From Phycicoccus duodecadis (GTDB taxonomy: Bacteria > Actinomycetota > Actinomycetes > Actinomycetales > Dermatophilaceae), in contig NZ_PJNE01000001.1 of NCBI RefSeq assembly GCF_002846495.1, positions 2,852,001-2,916,000 of the forward strand: 64,000 nucleotides of DNA, read 5' to 3'. The translations under genes and the position numbers were made by a program. Under the pieces are notes generated by a model. It had not been told where the DNA came from and searched no databases. It saw only the letters and a list, made by a program, of their open reading frames with translations. Numbering within the stretch: the first letter of the stretch is position 1; each line of letters begins with the position of its first letter. Positions 25,896-34,403 of this stretch are shown in pieces.

Positions 25896-27020
25896 ATGGA
25901 CCGACGCGACGACTACCCGCTCGTGCCGGGGAAGACCTTCCTGAACCACGGGTCGTTCGGGGCCACCCCCCTGCCCGTGCTGCGGGCCGCCCGGGCGCTG
26001 CGCATCGAGGCCGAACAGGACTATCCCGCCTTCTACTACGACCGCGTCTTCCCCGTCCTCGAGGGCTCGCGCCGCGCCGTGTGCGACCACCTCGGCATCC
26101 CGATGGGCCGCGGGGTCTTCGTCCGCAACTCCACCACCGCCATGCAGACGGTCGTCGACCACCTCGCGCTGCGCGAGGGCGAGCACGTCGTCACCACCTC
26201 GCGCGAGTACGAGGCCACCGTCGTGCTGATGCGCCTGCTCGAGCAGCGTGGTGTGGTGGTCGACACCGTCGACGGCCGCCACGAGGGGCTGGTCGAGCGC
26301 ATCCTCGACGCCTGCGGGCCGCGCACCCGCGCCGTCGTCGTCAGCCACGTCACCTCGCCGTGGTCGCAGGTCAACGACGTCGACGCCCTCACCGCCGCCC
26401 TCGAGGGCAGGGGCGTGGCCACCGTCGTCGACGCCGCCCACACCGCGGGCCAGATCCCGCTGCCGGTGATGCGGCCCGGGGTCTACCTCTGCCTGACGCT
26501 GCACAAGTGGCTGCACCTGCCCAAGGGCTCCGGCTTCCTGGTGGTCCCCGACGAGGAGGCCGACGACGTGCGGCCCGTCGTCACGAGCTGGTACGCGGAG
26601 GCCGAGACCATGCCCCGGCGCTTCTCGTGGGCCGGTACCGACGACGTCATCGCCCACCTGGTCGGCGTCGAGGCGGTCGCCTACCAGCACGAGGTCCTGG
26701 CCCAGGGCCTGCTCACGCACTGGCGCGTCCTCACCGCGCGGGCCGAGGAGGGCCTGCTGGCCATCCCGGGGGTCAGCACCCTCGCCCGGGCCCCGCGCTC
26801 GCCCGCCATGGTCTCGGTGCAGCTCCCCGACGTCGACCCCGAGGCGATGCTGCGCGAGCTGCACGGCCGCGGCGTCGACCTCTGGTGCGGCCTCACCGAC
26901 GAGGGCCCGGTGCTGCGGCTCTCGGTGGCGCCGTACACGACCGCCGCCGACGTCGACCACGGCATCGGGGTCCTCGAGCAGGTGCTGGCGGGCGCCCGGC
27001 GTGCGGTCGCCGCCCGCTGA
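25896..27020 (+). CDS. Class V aminotransferase (isopenicillin-N-epimerase-like)
   Basis: A 374-residue PLP enzyme of the aminotransferase class V/cysteine desulfurase fold. It begins with FLNHGSFGATP, has FVRNSTTAMQTVVDHLAL (phosphate binding), VVDAAHTAGQIPL (Asp pairing with the pyridine nitrogen, and His), and LHKWLHLPKGSG with the Schiff-base Lys. The group is often annotated isopenicillin N epimerase or ergothioneine-EgtE-like C-S lyase; no partner genes allow a choice. AGGA at 25885-25888 fixes the ATG at 25896. Confidence 0.85.
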   Translation: MDRRDDYPLVPGKTFLNHGSFGATPLPVLRAARALRIEAEQDYPAFYYDRVFPVLEGSRRAVCDHLGIPMGRGVFVRNSTTAMQTVVDHLALREGEHVVTTSREYEATVVLMRLLEQRGVVVDTVDGRHEGLVERILDACGPRTRAVVVSHVTSPWSQVNDVDALTAALEGRGVATVVDAAHTAGQIPLPVMRPGVYLCLTLHKWLHLPKGSGFLVVPDEEADDVRPVVTSWYAEAETMPRRFSWAGTDDVIAHLVGVEAVAYQHEVLAQGLLTHWRVLTARAEEGLLAIPGVSTLARAPRSPAMVSVQLPDVDPEAMLRELHGRGVDLWCGLTDEGPVLRLSVAPYTTAADVDHGIGVLEQVLAGARRAVAAR

Positions 27021-27035
27021 CGCCGCGGATCGCGC

Positions 27036-28235
27036 TCAGCCGGTGAGCGACTGGTACGCGGCCGTCTCGAACTCCAGGTAGCCGGTGAAGGACGGCGCGT
27101 CGGCGAACGGCAGGATCTGGGTGGCCCAGAAGCCGCCGATGCCGTTCTCGCGGTCGACCCAGTAGTAGAGGTTGGCCAGCCCCGCCCAGCCCTGCGCTCC
27201 GGCCGGCCGGCCGGTGGGCGCGACCTCCTCGTTGACCATGAACGGCAGCGACCACGACTTGCGCTGGCCCGGGAAGAACTCGGCGTCGTTCGAGATCGAC
27301 GGGATGACGCCGGGCAGCCTCGTGACCTCGAGGTCCTTCGCGAGGTGGCGTTGCACGGCCATCTCGACGGTCTCGGGCGCCAGCACGCGCCCGTTCTCGC
27401 CCCGGCCGTCGTTCAGCCACATCCGGAGGAAGCGCAGGTAGTCGGGCACGGTGCCGTAGAGGCCGTGGCCGCCGAACTCGACCTCGGGCGGCGAGGGCAG
27501 CTCGAACTCGATCGGGGCGAGCGAGCCGTCGGCGGCGCGGGCGTGCATCCCGGCCACCTTCGCGCGACGGGCGTCGTCGATGGCGAAGGTCATCGACGTG
27601 ATGCCGCACGGGGCGAAGACCCGCTCGGCGAGGACATCACCGAGCCGCTGCCCGGTGATGCCCTCGACCACCTGGCCGACCCAGTCGATGTTGCTGCCGT
27701 ACTCCCACCGCGTACCGGGGTCGAAGAGCAGCGGGGTCATCAGTGCCGCGCGGGAGGCGGTGATGACGCCGGGCTGGCCGTGGTCGCGGTTGAGGCGGGC
27801 GTACGTCTCGTTGAAGAAGTCGTAGCCGAAGCCCCCGGTGTGGGTCAGCAGCTGGCGGGTCGTGACGTCGCTCGCGGGGGGCCGCAGCCGCGGCTGCCCC
27901 TCGTCGTCGAAGCCGTCGACGACCTGGAGGGTGCCGATGGCCGGCGCGTACTCCCGGGCCGGGGCGTCGAGGTCGAGCCGGCCGTCCTCGACCAGCTGGA
28001 GGGCGGCGGTGGCCGTGACGGCCTTGGTCGTGGAGAAGATGGCGAACACGGTGTCAGCCGTCATCGGCTGGTCACCGCCCAGCACGCGCTGCCCCGCGGT
28101 GCCCTCGTAGAGCGTGTCGTCGGCGTCGGTCAGCATGGCGACCACGCCGGCGACGGGAGCAGGGGCGTCGACCACGCCCTGGAGGATGGCGTCGGCCTTC
28201 TGGGCGAAGACCTCGGCGTCGAGGCGTGCGGGCAT
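27036..28235 (-). CDS. Serine hydrolase of the beta-lactamase/EstB family
   Basis: A 399-residue class C beta-lactamase-like hydrolase. The nucleophile motif S-x-x-K is [11 protein letters not shown], the second motif is [13 protein letters not shown] (Y-x-N), and the late [11 protein letters not shown] segment replaces the KTG/HxG motif. No signal peptide is present, so it is cytoplasmic, like EstB-type esterases rather than resistance enzymes. The Shine-Dalgarno GGAAGGAC directly precedes the ATG at 28235. It is convergent with the aminotransferase gene (15 bp). Confidence 0.87.
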   Translation of the reverse strand: MPARLDAEVFAQKADAILQGVVDAPAPVAGVVAMLTDADDTLYEGTAGQRVLGGDQPMTADTVFAIFSTTKAVTATAALQLVEDGRLDLDAPAREYAPAIGTLQVVDGFDDEGQPRLRPPASDVTTRQLLTHTGGFGYDFFNETYARLNRDHGQPGVITASRAALMTPLLFDPGTRWEYGSNIDWVGQVVEGITGQRLGDVLAERVFAPCGITSMTFAIDDARRAKVAGMHARAADGSLAPIEFELPSPPEVEFGGHGLYGTVPDYLRFLRMWLNDGRGENGRVLAPETVEMAVQRHLAKDLEVTRLPGVIPSISNDAEFFPGQRKSWSLPFMVNEEVAPTGRPAGAQGWAGLANLYYWVDRENGIGGFWATQILPFADAPSFTGYLEFETAAYQSLTG

Positions 28236-28347
28236 GGCTGCGTCCTTCCGTCGTCGGTGACCGAGGCGTCCCGGCCATCGTCGCCGACGGAGGAGCCGCC
28301 CACCAGGGGGCGCGGGTGCCGGGTCGCCGAGCGGTCGGCGCGTCGCT

Positions 28348-29328
28348 TCAGCCGAGGAGGTTGGCGCGTCGCGCCGCGAGTGCCTCGCGGCGGTGGGCGT
28401 TGCCGTGCAGGCCGAGGTAGGCATCGCCGAACCGCGAGAGCAGGTCGTCGTCGAGCCGGCGCACCGCCCCGGGCGGGTAGCGGTAGCCCATGGCGGCCGT
28501 CACCGAGGCGCTGTCGACGTCGCGCAGGGTCGCCCCGAGCTCCTCCAGGGAGGCGATGCCCAGCTCGAGCAGCAGCCCCGAGATCCACTCGTAGTGCTCG
28601 GTGCGCGACCAGCCGGCGCTCGAGTAGCGCCCGGCGAGGAAGGTGGCGAGCTCGGGGGCACCGATGCGCGGGTCGTGCTCGTCGCCGGCGCCGACGTCGC
28701 TGTCGCCGAGCCCCACCTGCAGGCGGTCGCGGATGGTCTCGAACTCGCGGTCGGCCAGCTCGAGCAGGCCGGCGGCCAGGGTGAAGCGGCGGTCGAGGTC
28801 GGGGACCTGCTCGGGCGGCACCGTGCCCTTGTAGCGGATGTCGTGCTCGAACTCGGCCCACGCGTGCTGGAGCACCGTGCGCAGCTGGATCGACGCGCAC
28901 CGCAGCGGCTCGTACCCGGCGTCGGCCGACGCGGCGCGGGTGACGAGCAGGTGGCGGCTGGCGTACCCGAAGCGGCCGGCCGCGGCGGTCTCCTCACCGA
29001 GGTCGCGGTCGTCCAGGACGATGAACTGCTCGGCCAGCAGGTCGGCCACGGCGTCGATGTCGCGCTGGACGTAGGTGATGACCCGCACGCCCACCTGGTC
29101 GGTGACGGCGACCAGGGGGTCGGCCCGGCCGCTGTCGGCCAGCACGCCCCGGGCCTTGGCCGCGAACGACGGGACGGACTTGGTGCGCCCCGTCACGCTG
29201 AGGTAGTTGATGCCCGCCTCGTCGATGGTCCTGGTGACCTCGGCGACGAACTCCCGGGTGGCCGGCTCGAGGCGGGGGCGCAGGGCGGTGTAGTCGGCCA
29301 CCGCCCGGTCGATCCGCCGCATGGACAT
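28348..29328 (-). CDS. RelA/SpoT-domain small alarmone synthetase
   Basis: A 326-residue protein with a RelA/SpoT synthetase domain in residues 1-200: [16 protein letters not shown] (ATP-binding R-x-K-x-x-S), [19 protein letters not shown] (the D-x-x-G-x-R motif with catalytic Asp), and [20 protein letters not shown] (catalytic Glu and Gln region). No hydrolase (HD), TGS or ACT domain is present, so it is a small (p)ppGpp synthetase of the YjbM/YwaC or DUF-extended type. A C-terminal helical region of about 125 residues is longer than in YjbM. Two ATGs (29328, 29322) are possible; GAGAGTGGG precedes both. Confidence 0.85.
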   Translation of the reverse strand: MSMRRIDRAVADYTALRPRLEPATREFVAEVTRTIDEAGINYLSVTGRTKSVPSFAAKARGVLADSGRADPLVAVTDQVGVRVITYVQRDIDAVADLLAEQFIVLDDRDLGEETAAAGRFGYASRHLLVTRAASADAGYEPLRCASIQLRTVLQHAWAEFEHDIRYKGTVPPEQVPDLDRRFTLAAGLLELADREFETIRDRLQVGLGDSDVGAGDEHDPRIGAPELATFLAGRYSSAGWSRTEHYEWISGLLLELGIASLEELGATLRDVDSASVTAAMGYRYPPGAVRRLDDDLLSRFGDAYLGLHGNAHRREALAARRANLLG

Positions 29329-29373
29329 GACGCCCACTCTCGCACGCCGGGTGGCCGGCGTGCTCGTCCCCCG

Positions 29374-29424
29374 GGGGTGGCGCGTGGTCGTCATCCCGGC
29401 CGGACACCGACCGGCCGCCACCCC
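29374..29424 (-). terminator. Nested hairpin behind the Lrp gene
   Basis: The core stem CGGCCGG (29397-29403) with CCGGCCG (29411-29417) is continued by GGGGTGG (29374-29380) with CCACCCC (29418-29424) across a one-sided bulge. It lies 20 bp beyond the stop of the Lrp/AsnC gene and would end the peptide-use operon. Confidence 0.55.
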
Positions 29425-29444
29425 TGCGCGGGGGCGCGCCCGTC

Positions 29445-30434
29445 CTACGCCACCGCCGCCGCGCGCCACCACGGGGTCTCGAGGAAGCCGCGCGTGATGG
29501 TGAGGAGCTCCAGGCTGGCCTCCCATCCGAGGACCCCGTCGATCCGGCCGAGCACCTGGGTCAGGAACGAGTACACCTCGGACGTGGAGGGGAGGATGAG
29601 CTCGCACATCAGCGAGCAGTCGAGGGTCGCCGCGAGGTAGCGCACCCCGACGAAGTCGGTGAGGGCGCGCGCGACGTCGTCGAGGCGGGCCGGGCTCACC
29701 GAGACGTTGAGCAGGATCTCGGCCTCGAACCCCAGGGCCGGCGCCGAGACCAGGGTCAGCACGACCGCGCACCCCCGCTCGATCATCGCCTCGAACCGGC
29801 GACGCACCGTGCTCTCGTTGACGCCGATCTCGTCGGCCACCGAGCGGAAGCTGGCGCGACCGTCGAGCTTCAGCACCTCGAGGATCTGCCGGTCGGTGTC
29901 GCCGAAGTGCGACGGGTCGCAGACGTGCGGCTCGGCGGCGCTCTCGTCGCCCCGCTCCTGGCGCGCGAGGACGCTCTGGAGCCAGTGCTGGGACACCTTG
30001 TACTGGTGGAGGACGAGGTCGGTGCGGCAGGTCTCGACCCCGTCGATGGCCTGGATCTCGTCGATCAGCCGCGCGTGCAGCACGTCGAGCTTCGGGATGA
30101 CGATCTCGGCGACCAGGTCGTTGGCGCCGGTCACGAGGCAGAGGAAGCGCAGGTCGCGCCGCTCGGCCAGCACCTTCGCGACGTCCATCTGCCGGCCCGA
30201 GCGGCAGCGGATGCGCAGGACGAAGAGGTCGGCGGCGAGCGGGGTGTGGATCGCGTGGCTGACGCCCACCGCCACGACCCCGCTGGCCAGGAGCTGCTGG
30301 CCACGCCGGGTGACCGTGGCCAGCGAGCTGCCGACCCGCTCGGCGAGGTCGGTCCAGCTCGCGCGCCCGTCGGCCTGCAGCGCGGCGATGATCCGCCGGT
30401 CCAGCTCGTCCACCCTCGTGTCGCCCCCTGTCAC
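29445..30434 (-). CDS. Double-length Lrp/AsnC-family regulator
   Basis: A 329-residue regulator that is a tandem duplication of the normal 150-residue Lrp/AsnC unit. Helix-turn-helix 1 is about 8-55 (LDRRIIAALQADGRASWTDLAERVG), RAM-type ligand domain 1 about 65-150, helix-turn-helix 2 about 180-225 (DTDRQILEVLKLDGRASFRSVADEIG), and ligand domain 2 about 235-320. Such two-unit forms occur in actinobacteria and archaea. It lies 10 bp behind the alpha/beta hydrolase gene, at the end of the dipeptide operon, so it probably senses an amino acid or peptide and controls that operon. The GTG at 30434 is used; a GTG at 30413 (VDELDRR) is possible. Confidence 0.88.
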   Translation of the reverse strand: MTGGDTRVDELDRRIIAALQADGRASWTDLAERVGSSLATVTRRGQQLLASGVVAVGVSHAIHTPLAADLFVLRIRCRSGRQMDVAKVLAERRDLRFLCLVTGANDLVAEIVIPKLDVLHARLIDEIQAIDGVETCRTDLVLHQYKVSQHWLQSVLARQERGDESAAEPHVCDPSHFGDTDRQILEVLKLDGRASFRSVADEIGVNESTVRRRFEAMIERGCAVVLTLVSAPALGFEAEILLNVSVSPARLDDVARALTDFVGVRYLAATLDCSLMCELILPSTSEVYSFLTQVLGRIDGVLGWEASLELLTITRGFLETPWWRAAAVA

Positions 30435-30444
30435 GGTTCGGCCC

Positions 30445-31296
30445 TCACGCGGGAGCGGTACGCTCCAGCGCCTCCCTCAGGAAGGACCGCACAATACTCT
30501 GGAACTTCTCGGCCTCCTCCACCTGCGGTGAGTGCCCGGACTCCTCGAACACCTCGAGCCGCGCCCCGGGGATGAGCTCGACGATGCGCTCGCTGCACGA
30601 GACGGGCGTGATCCAGTCACCCCGCCCGACGGTGACCAGGGTCGGGCAGGTCACCGCGCCGAGGCGGTCGGTGACGTCGTAGGCCGGCATGTTGTGGGTG
30701 AACGCGTAGTTGTGGGTGCGGTACCGGTACGGGGTCTGCTCGACCTTGCGGGCGACGACGGCCGGGTCGTAGACGTGGTCGTACAGGGGCAGGATCTCGG
30801 CCCAGCACTCGCGCAGGTCGTCGTCGTCGCGCACCGCGCCGTCCATGATCCGCCCGAACTTCTCGAGGTCCAGCTCGACCCGCGCGCTCGCGAGCGCGTT
30901 GGCCCGCGCCAGCTCCTCGTTGGAGGAGTCCGGCGAGGTGTCGCGCAGCACCATGGCGAGCAACCGCTCCGGGTGACGCACGGCGTACTCCATCGAGATG
31001 AAGCCGCCGTAGGACCCGCCCGCCATGACGAACCGCTCGGCGCCGGCCCACTCGCGCAGGGCCTCCACGTCGGCGACCCACTGCTCGTGGGTGAACGGCT
31101 CCTTGCCCTCGCTGTTGCCCGAGCCGCGGGCGTCGAACACGAGCACCCGGTAGGTGTCGGCGAGCGGGCCGAAGCTGGCCCGCGGTTCGGCCTTGCTGCC
31201 CAGCCCGGGCGCACCGTGGTGGACGATGATGAGCGGGGCCCCCTCCGGGCCGGTCAGCTCGACGTCAAGGGCGTTGCCGTTGATCTCGACGAACAT
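30445..31296 (-). CDS. Alpha/beta hydrolase, proline-iminopeptidase-like
   Basis: A 283-residue alpha/beta hydrolase. The oxyanion region is VHHGAPGLGS, the nucleophile elbow GGSYGGF, the acid GRGDWITP and the His ESGHSPQ. VFDARGSGNSEG is typical of proline iminopeptidase-like (S33) enzymes. With a dipeptide transporter, a dipeptidase and an M24 protein in the same operon, it likely hydrolyses an amide or ester in the same pathway. The Shine-Dalgarno AGGAGAAGG precedes the ATG at 31296, and it follows the M24 gene by 17 bp. Confidence 0.85.
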   Translation of the reverse strand: MFVEINGNALDVELTGPEGAPLIIVHHGAPGLGSKAEPRASFGPLADTYRVLVFDARGSGNSEGKEPFTHEQWVADVEALREWAGAERFVMAGGSYGGFISMEYAVRHPERLLAMVLRDTSPDSSNEELARANALASARVELDLEKFGRIMDGAVRDDDDLRECWAEILPLYDHVYDPAVVARKVEQTPYRYRTHNYAFTHNMPAYDVTDRLGAVTCPTLVTVGRGDWITPVSCSERIVELIPGARLEVFEESGHSPQVEEAEKFQSIVRSFLREALERTAPA

Positions 31297-31313
31297 GGGT
31301 ACCTTCTCCTGGT

Positions 31314-32486
31314 TCAGGCCGCGATGACGATGCTGTCGAGCGACGTGGGGTGGGTGGTGAACGGCCGGGCGCCGTCGGCGGTGACGAGCACGGAGTCCGA
31401 GATGCGGTAGCCGGCGTGGCCGGGTACGTACACACCGGGCTCGTTGGAGAGGACGAAGCCCTCGCGGATGACGGTGTCGTCGCCGTCCTCGAGCCACGGC
31501 GGCTCGTGCATCCCGAGCCCGATGCCGTGTCCCTGGCGGTGCTGGAGGAACCCGCCGAGCCCGGCGTCGCGGATGACCCCGAGGCAGGCCGCGTTGGCCT
31601 CGGCGCAGGTGGCGCCCGGGCGGATGCTGCGCAGCCCCTCGGCGTGCGCGGCCCGCACCGCCTCGTAGAGCCGGACCTGGTCCGATGACGGCTCACCGAG
31701 CAGGAAGGTGCGCTCGCCCTCGACGAAGCGGCCGCCCACGGCGCACCCCAGCGAGAGCATGAACGTCTCCCCCGGGCGCAGCCGGTGGCCCGAGGGAAGC
31801 CCGTGCGGGCGGGCACTGTTCGGGCCGGAGTAGACCAGGCCGCCGGCCAGGAACCCGGTGACGACGACGTCCTCGTGCTCGTCGTACATGGTGCGAACCC
31901 CGACCGAGCCGACGTGGGCGGCCAGCTCGGCCTCCGACGGCAGCTCACCGCCACCCTCGAGGGCCTCCCGGACGAGCCCGACGCCCGCCTCGAGCATGAG
32001 GTCGGTGATCCGGCCCGCCTCCGCGTGGAGCGCGACCTCGGCGGCCGTCTTGACGCTGCGCGCCGTCACGGTGACCCGCGAGGTGACGAACGAGGTGGCG
32101 GGCAGCAGCGCCTGCAGCAGCTCGAGGCGACCGACCGAGGTGGTCGGTGCCACGCCGACCCGCCCGCGTGCGACGCGCGGGGCCAGCAGCGAGAGGGGCT
32201 CGACGACGCCGGGGTACTCCGGGTAGACGACCAGCTCGGCGCACACCCGCTGCCAGCCGGCGTGCTCCTGCTCGAGCCGCGGCACGAGGAGGACGGTGGT
32301 GCCGTCGACCCCGAGCCACACCGCGACGGGGCGCTCGCACGGGTGGTGGAAGAAGCCGGTGAGGTAGGCGACGTCCTCGGGGTGGTCCAGGAACAGCCCC
32401 GACAACCCCTCCTGCGCCGCGAGGTCGCGCACGGTCTGCTGGACGGCGCGGTGGTGCTCGGCGTCGAGCCGCTGGCGGAAAGCCAC
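31314..32486 (-). CDS. M24-family (Xaa-Pro peptidase/creatinase-like) protein with altered metal ligands
   Basis: A 390-residue pita-bread protein: creatinase-like N-terminal domain (1-150), then catalytic domain with SGPNSARPHG, GHGIGLGMHEPPW and VLSNEPGVYVPG. Compared with Xaa-Pro aminopeptidases, the His of GHGIG and the Glu of SNEPG are kept. The first metal Asp is Ser245 (MLSLGCA), the second Asp is Glu256 (FVEGERTF), and the last Glu is Ser363 (YRISDSV). Creatinase, a non-metal relative, shows such losses, so this may not be a metallopeptidase. The GTG at 32486 abuts the dppC stop. It probably acts on an imported amide such as a modified amino acid. Confidence 0.85.
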   Translation of the reverse strand: MAFRQRLDAEHHRAVQQTVRDLAAQEGLSGLFLDHPEDVAYLTGFFHHPCERPVAVWLGVDGTTVLLVPRLEQEHAGWQRVCAELVVYPEYPGVVEPLSLLAPRVARGRVGVAPTTSVGRLELLQALLPATSFVTSRVTVTARSVKTAAEVALHAEAGRITDLMLEAGVGLVREALEGGGELPSEAELAAHVGSVGVRTMYDEHEDVVVTGFLAGGLVYSGPNSARPHGLPSGHRLRPGETFMLSLGCAVGGRFVEGERTFLLGEPSSDQVRLYEAVRAAHAEGLRSIRPGATCAEANAACLGVIRDAGLGGFLQHRQGHGIGLGMHEPPWLEDGDDTVIREGFVLSNEPGVYVPGHAGYRISDSVLVTADGARPFTTHPTSLDSIVIAA

Positions 32487-33383
32487 TCAGTCCTCCCGGG
32501 TTCGCGGGTTACGGGCGTCGTTGTAGGCGATGGCGACGAGGGTCGCCGCGATGACGAGGACGAGGATCGCGATCGAGGGGAACAGGGTGGTCCACCACGC
32601 CGACGTCATCGACCCGGACTGCTGCGACTCGTAGAGGATCCGACCCCACGACCAGCTCGTCGGGTCGCCGAGACCGAGGAAGGACAGCCCGGCCTCCGAC
32701 AGGACCGCGCGGCTCGCGGTGAGCACGACCGTCACGCTGATCACGGGGGCCACGGCGGGCAGGAGGTGCTTGCGCAGGATCCAGCCGTGCCCGCCGCCGA
32801 GCACGCGGGCGGCGTCCATGTAGGGCAGCCCGACCACGGCCAGCGCCTGCGCCCGGACGACACGCGCGACCTCCGGCCAGGAGAAGAAGGAGATGACGAG
32901 GATGATCGTGGGGAGCGAGGGGCCGGCCAGGGCGGCGACCAGGATCATCAGGGGCAGCACGGGCAGCGACAGCGACAGGTCGACGACCATGCGCAGGATC
33001 GCGTCGACCCGCCGCACATAGGCGCTCAGCACCCCGACCACCACCCCGAGGGCGATGGCCAGGGCCGACGCCGCGGCACCGACGAACATCGAGACGCGGG
33101 TCCCCCAGACGACCTGGCCGAAGATGTCGCGGCCGAGGTTGTCGGTGCCGAACCAGTGCGCTGCCGAGGGTTCCCGGAGCACGTCGGCGCTGAAGCCGCT
33201 CGGGTAGTCGGCGATCAGCGGCGCGGCGAGGGCCACGACGACGAGGAGGCCGAGCACCGCTGCGGAGGCGACGCCCATCGGGTTGCGGCGGAAGGCCTCC
33301 CACGTCTCACGACGGGCGGGCTCACCCACCTCCCCACGGGGCGCGAGGTCGCCCGTGAGGTCCTGTTCGAGGGCCGCTGTCAT
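32487..33383 (-). CDS. dppC: Peptide ABC transporter permease (DppC-like)
   Basis: A 298-residue inner-membrane permease of the DppC/OppC family: N-terminal cytoplasmic tail, first span VASAAVLGLLVVVALAAPLIA, the ADYPSGFSADVL-HWFGTDNLGRDIFGQV loop that is the family signature, four to five further spans, and the ATPase-coupling EAA loop YMDAARVLGGGHGWILRKHLLPA. FGLGDPTSWSWG near the C-terminus is typical. The ATG overlaps the dppB stop (ATGA). It forms the heterodimeric channel with DppB. Confidence 0.92.
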   Translation of the reverse strand: MTAALEQDLTGDLAPRGEVGEPARRETWEAFRRNPMGVASAAVLGLLVVVALAAPLIADYPSGFSADVLREPSAAHWFGTDNLGRDIFGQVVWGTRVSMFVGAAASALAIALGVVVGVLSAYVRRVDAILRMVVDLSLSLPVLPLMILVAALAGPSLPTIILVISFFSWPEVARVVRAQALAVVGLPYMDAARVLGGGHGWILRKHLLPAVAPVISVTVVLTASRAVLSEAGLSFLGLGDPTSWSWGRILYESQQSGSMTSAWWTTLFPSIAILVLVIAATLVAIAYNDARNPRTRED

Positions 33384-34345
33384 GAGTTCCTCACTCTCGG
33401 GTCGAGCAGGCCGTACGCGAGGTCGGTCAGCATGTTCGCGACGACGACCGTGGCGGCCAGCAGGAGGAAGGCCCCCTGGAGCACCGGGAAGTCGAGCCGG
33501 ATGACGGACTCGTAGATGGCTCGCCCCACCCCGGGGTAGGCGAAGATCGTCTCGGTGAGGACCGAGCCGCCCACGAGGAAGCCGAGCTGGAGGCCGAGGA
33601 GGGTCGTGGTCGGGAGCAGGGCGTTGCGCAGGCCGTGCTTCCAGACGACGAGCCGCTCCGGGGTGCCCTTGGCCCGGGCCAGGGTGCAGAAGTCCTCGCC
33701 GAGCGCGTCGATGAGCGTCGATCGCAGGGTCAGCACGTAGGACCCGATCGACACCATGACCAGGCTGAGCAGCGGGAGGGCCAGGTGCCGCAGCACGTCG
33801 AGGTACCACGCGGCGCCGTACACGCCCTCCCCGTAGGCGCCCCCGATGGGGAACCACCCCAGCTGGAGCCCGAACACGTAGAGCAGGAAGATGCCGACGC
33901 TCGGGACGAACAGCGACTGCCCGGTGACGCCGAGGACCTGGACGGCCCGGTCGAGGGCGCCCTGCGCGTGGGTCGCGGCCGTCACCCCGAGCGGGATGCC
34001 GATGAGGACGGTGAGGAGGACCGTCGACCCGGCGAGGAGGACGGTCCAGGGCAGGCGCGCCATGAGGACCGTCGTCACCGGCTGCGACTGGCTGAACGAG
34101 GTGCCCAGGTCACCGTGCAGGAGCTGGCCGATGTACTTCGCGTACTGGACCGGGAGCGGGTCGGTGAGGCCGTACTTGGTGAGCAGCTCCTGGCGCATCT
34201 GCGCGTCCATGTTCGTGCTGGCGATCGCCGTCGCCGGGTCACCGGGGAGCAGCCGGAGGAGGAGGAAGGTGATCGTCACGGCGAACCACAGCGTGACGAG
34301 GCCGTGGCCGACCCGTTTGAGGACGAAGAGGGCGAGGGGTGGCAT
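33380..34345 (-). CDS. dppB: Peptide ABC transporter permease (DppB-like)
   Basis: A 321-residue permease of the DppB/OppB family: first span FAVTITFLLLRLLPGDPA (with the characteristic LLPGDP), the periplasmic MRQELLTKYGLTDPLPVQYAKYI region, DLGTSFSQSQPV, five further spans, the EAA coupling loop YVLTLRSTLIDALGEDFCTLARAKG and the C-terminal DFPVLQGAFLLLA. It is separated from the binding-protein gene by a strong hairpin. It should import di- or oligopeptides or peptide-like amides. Confidence 0.92.
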   Translation of the reverse strand: MPPLALFVLKRVGHGLVTLWFAVTITFLLLRLLPGDPATAIASTNMDAQMRQELLTKYGLTDPLPVQYAKYIGQLLHGDLGTSFSQSQPVTTVLMARLPWTVLLAGSTVLLTVLIGIPLGVTAATHAQGALDRAVQVLGVTGQSLFVPSVGIFLLYVFGLQLGWFPIGGAYGEGVYGAAWYLDVLRHLALPLLSLVMVSIGSYVLTLRSTLIDALGEDFCTLARAKGTPERLVVWKHGLRNALLPTTTLLGLQLGFLVGGSVLTETIFAYPGVGRAIYESVIRLDFPVLQGAFLLLAATVVVANMLTDLAYGLLDPRVRNS

Positions 34346-34362
34346 GGCGCTCCCTGGGGTCG

Positions 34363-34398
34363 TGCGGTCGGCGCCCGGATGACCGGGCGCCGACCGCA
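34363..34398 (-). terminator. Intra-operon hairpin between binding-protein and permease genes
   Basis: Perfect 16-bp arms TGCGGTCGGCGCCCGG (34363-34378) and CCGGGCGCCGACCGCA (34383-34398) with loop ATGA. It sits 6 bp behind the binding-protein stop and before dppB. It probably acts as a partial terminator or 3 prime stabiliser so that the binding protein is made in excess. Confidence 0.8.
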
Positions 34399-34403
34399 GC
34401 GGG

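Noticed and set aside
27036..28235. Antibiotic-resistance beta-lactamase
   Set aside because: It has S-x-x-K and Y-x-N but no export signal and no KTG-type motif; it fits EstB-type cytoplasmic esterases.
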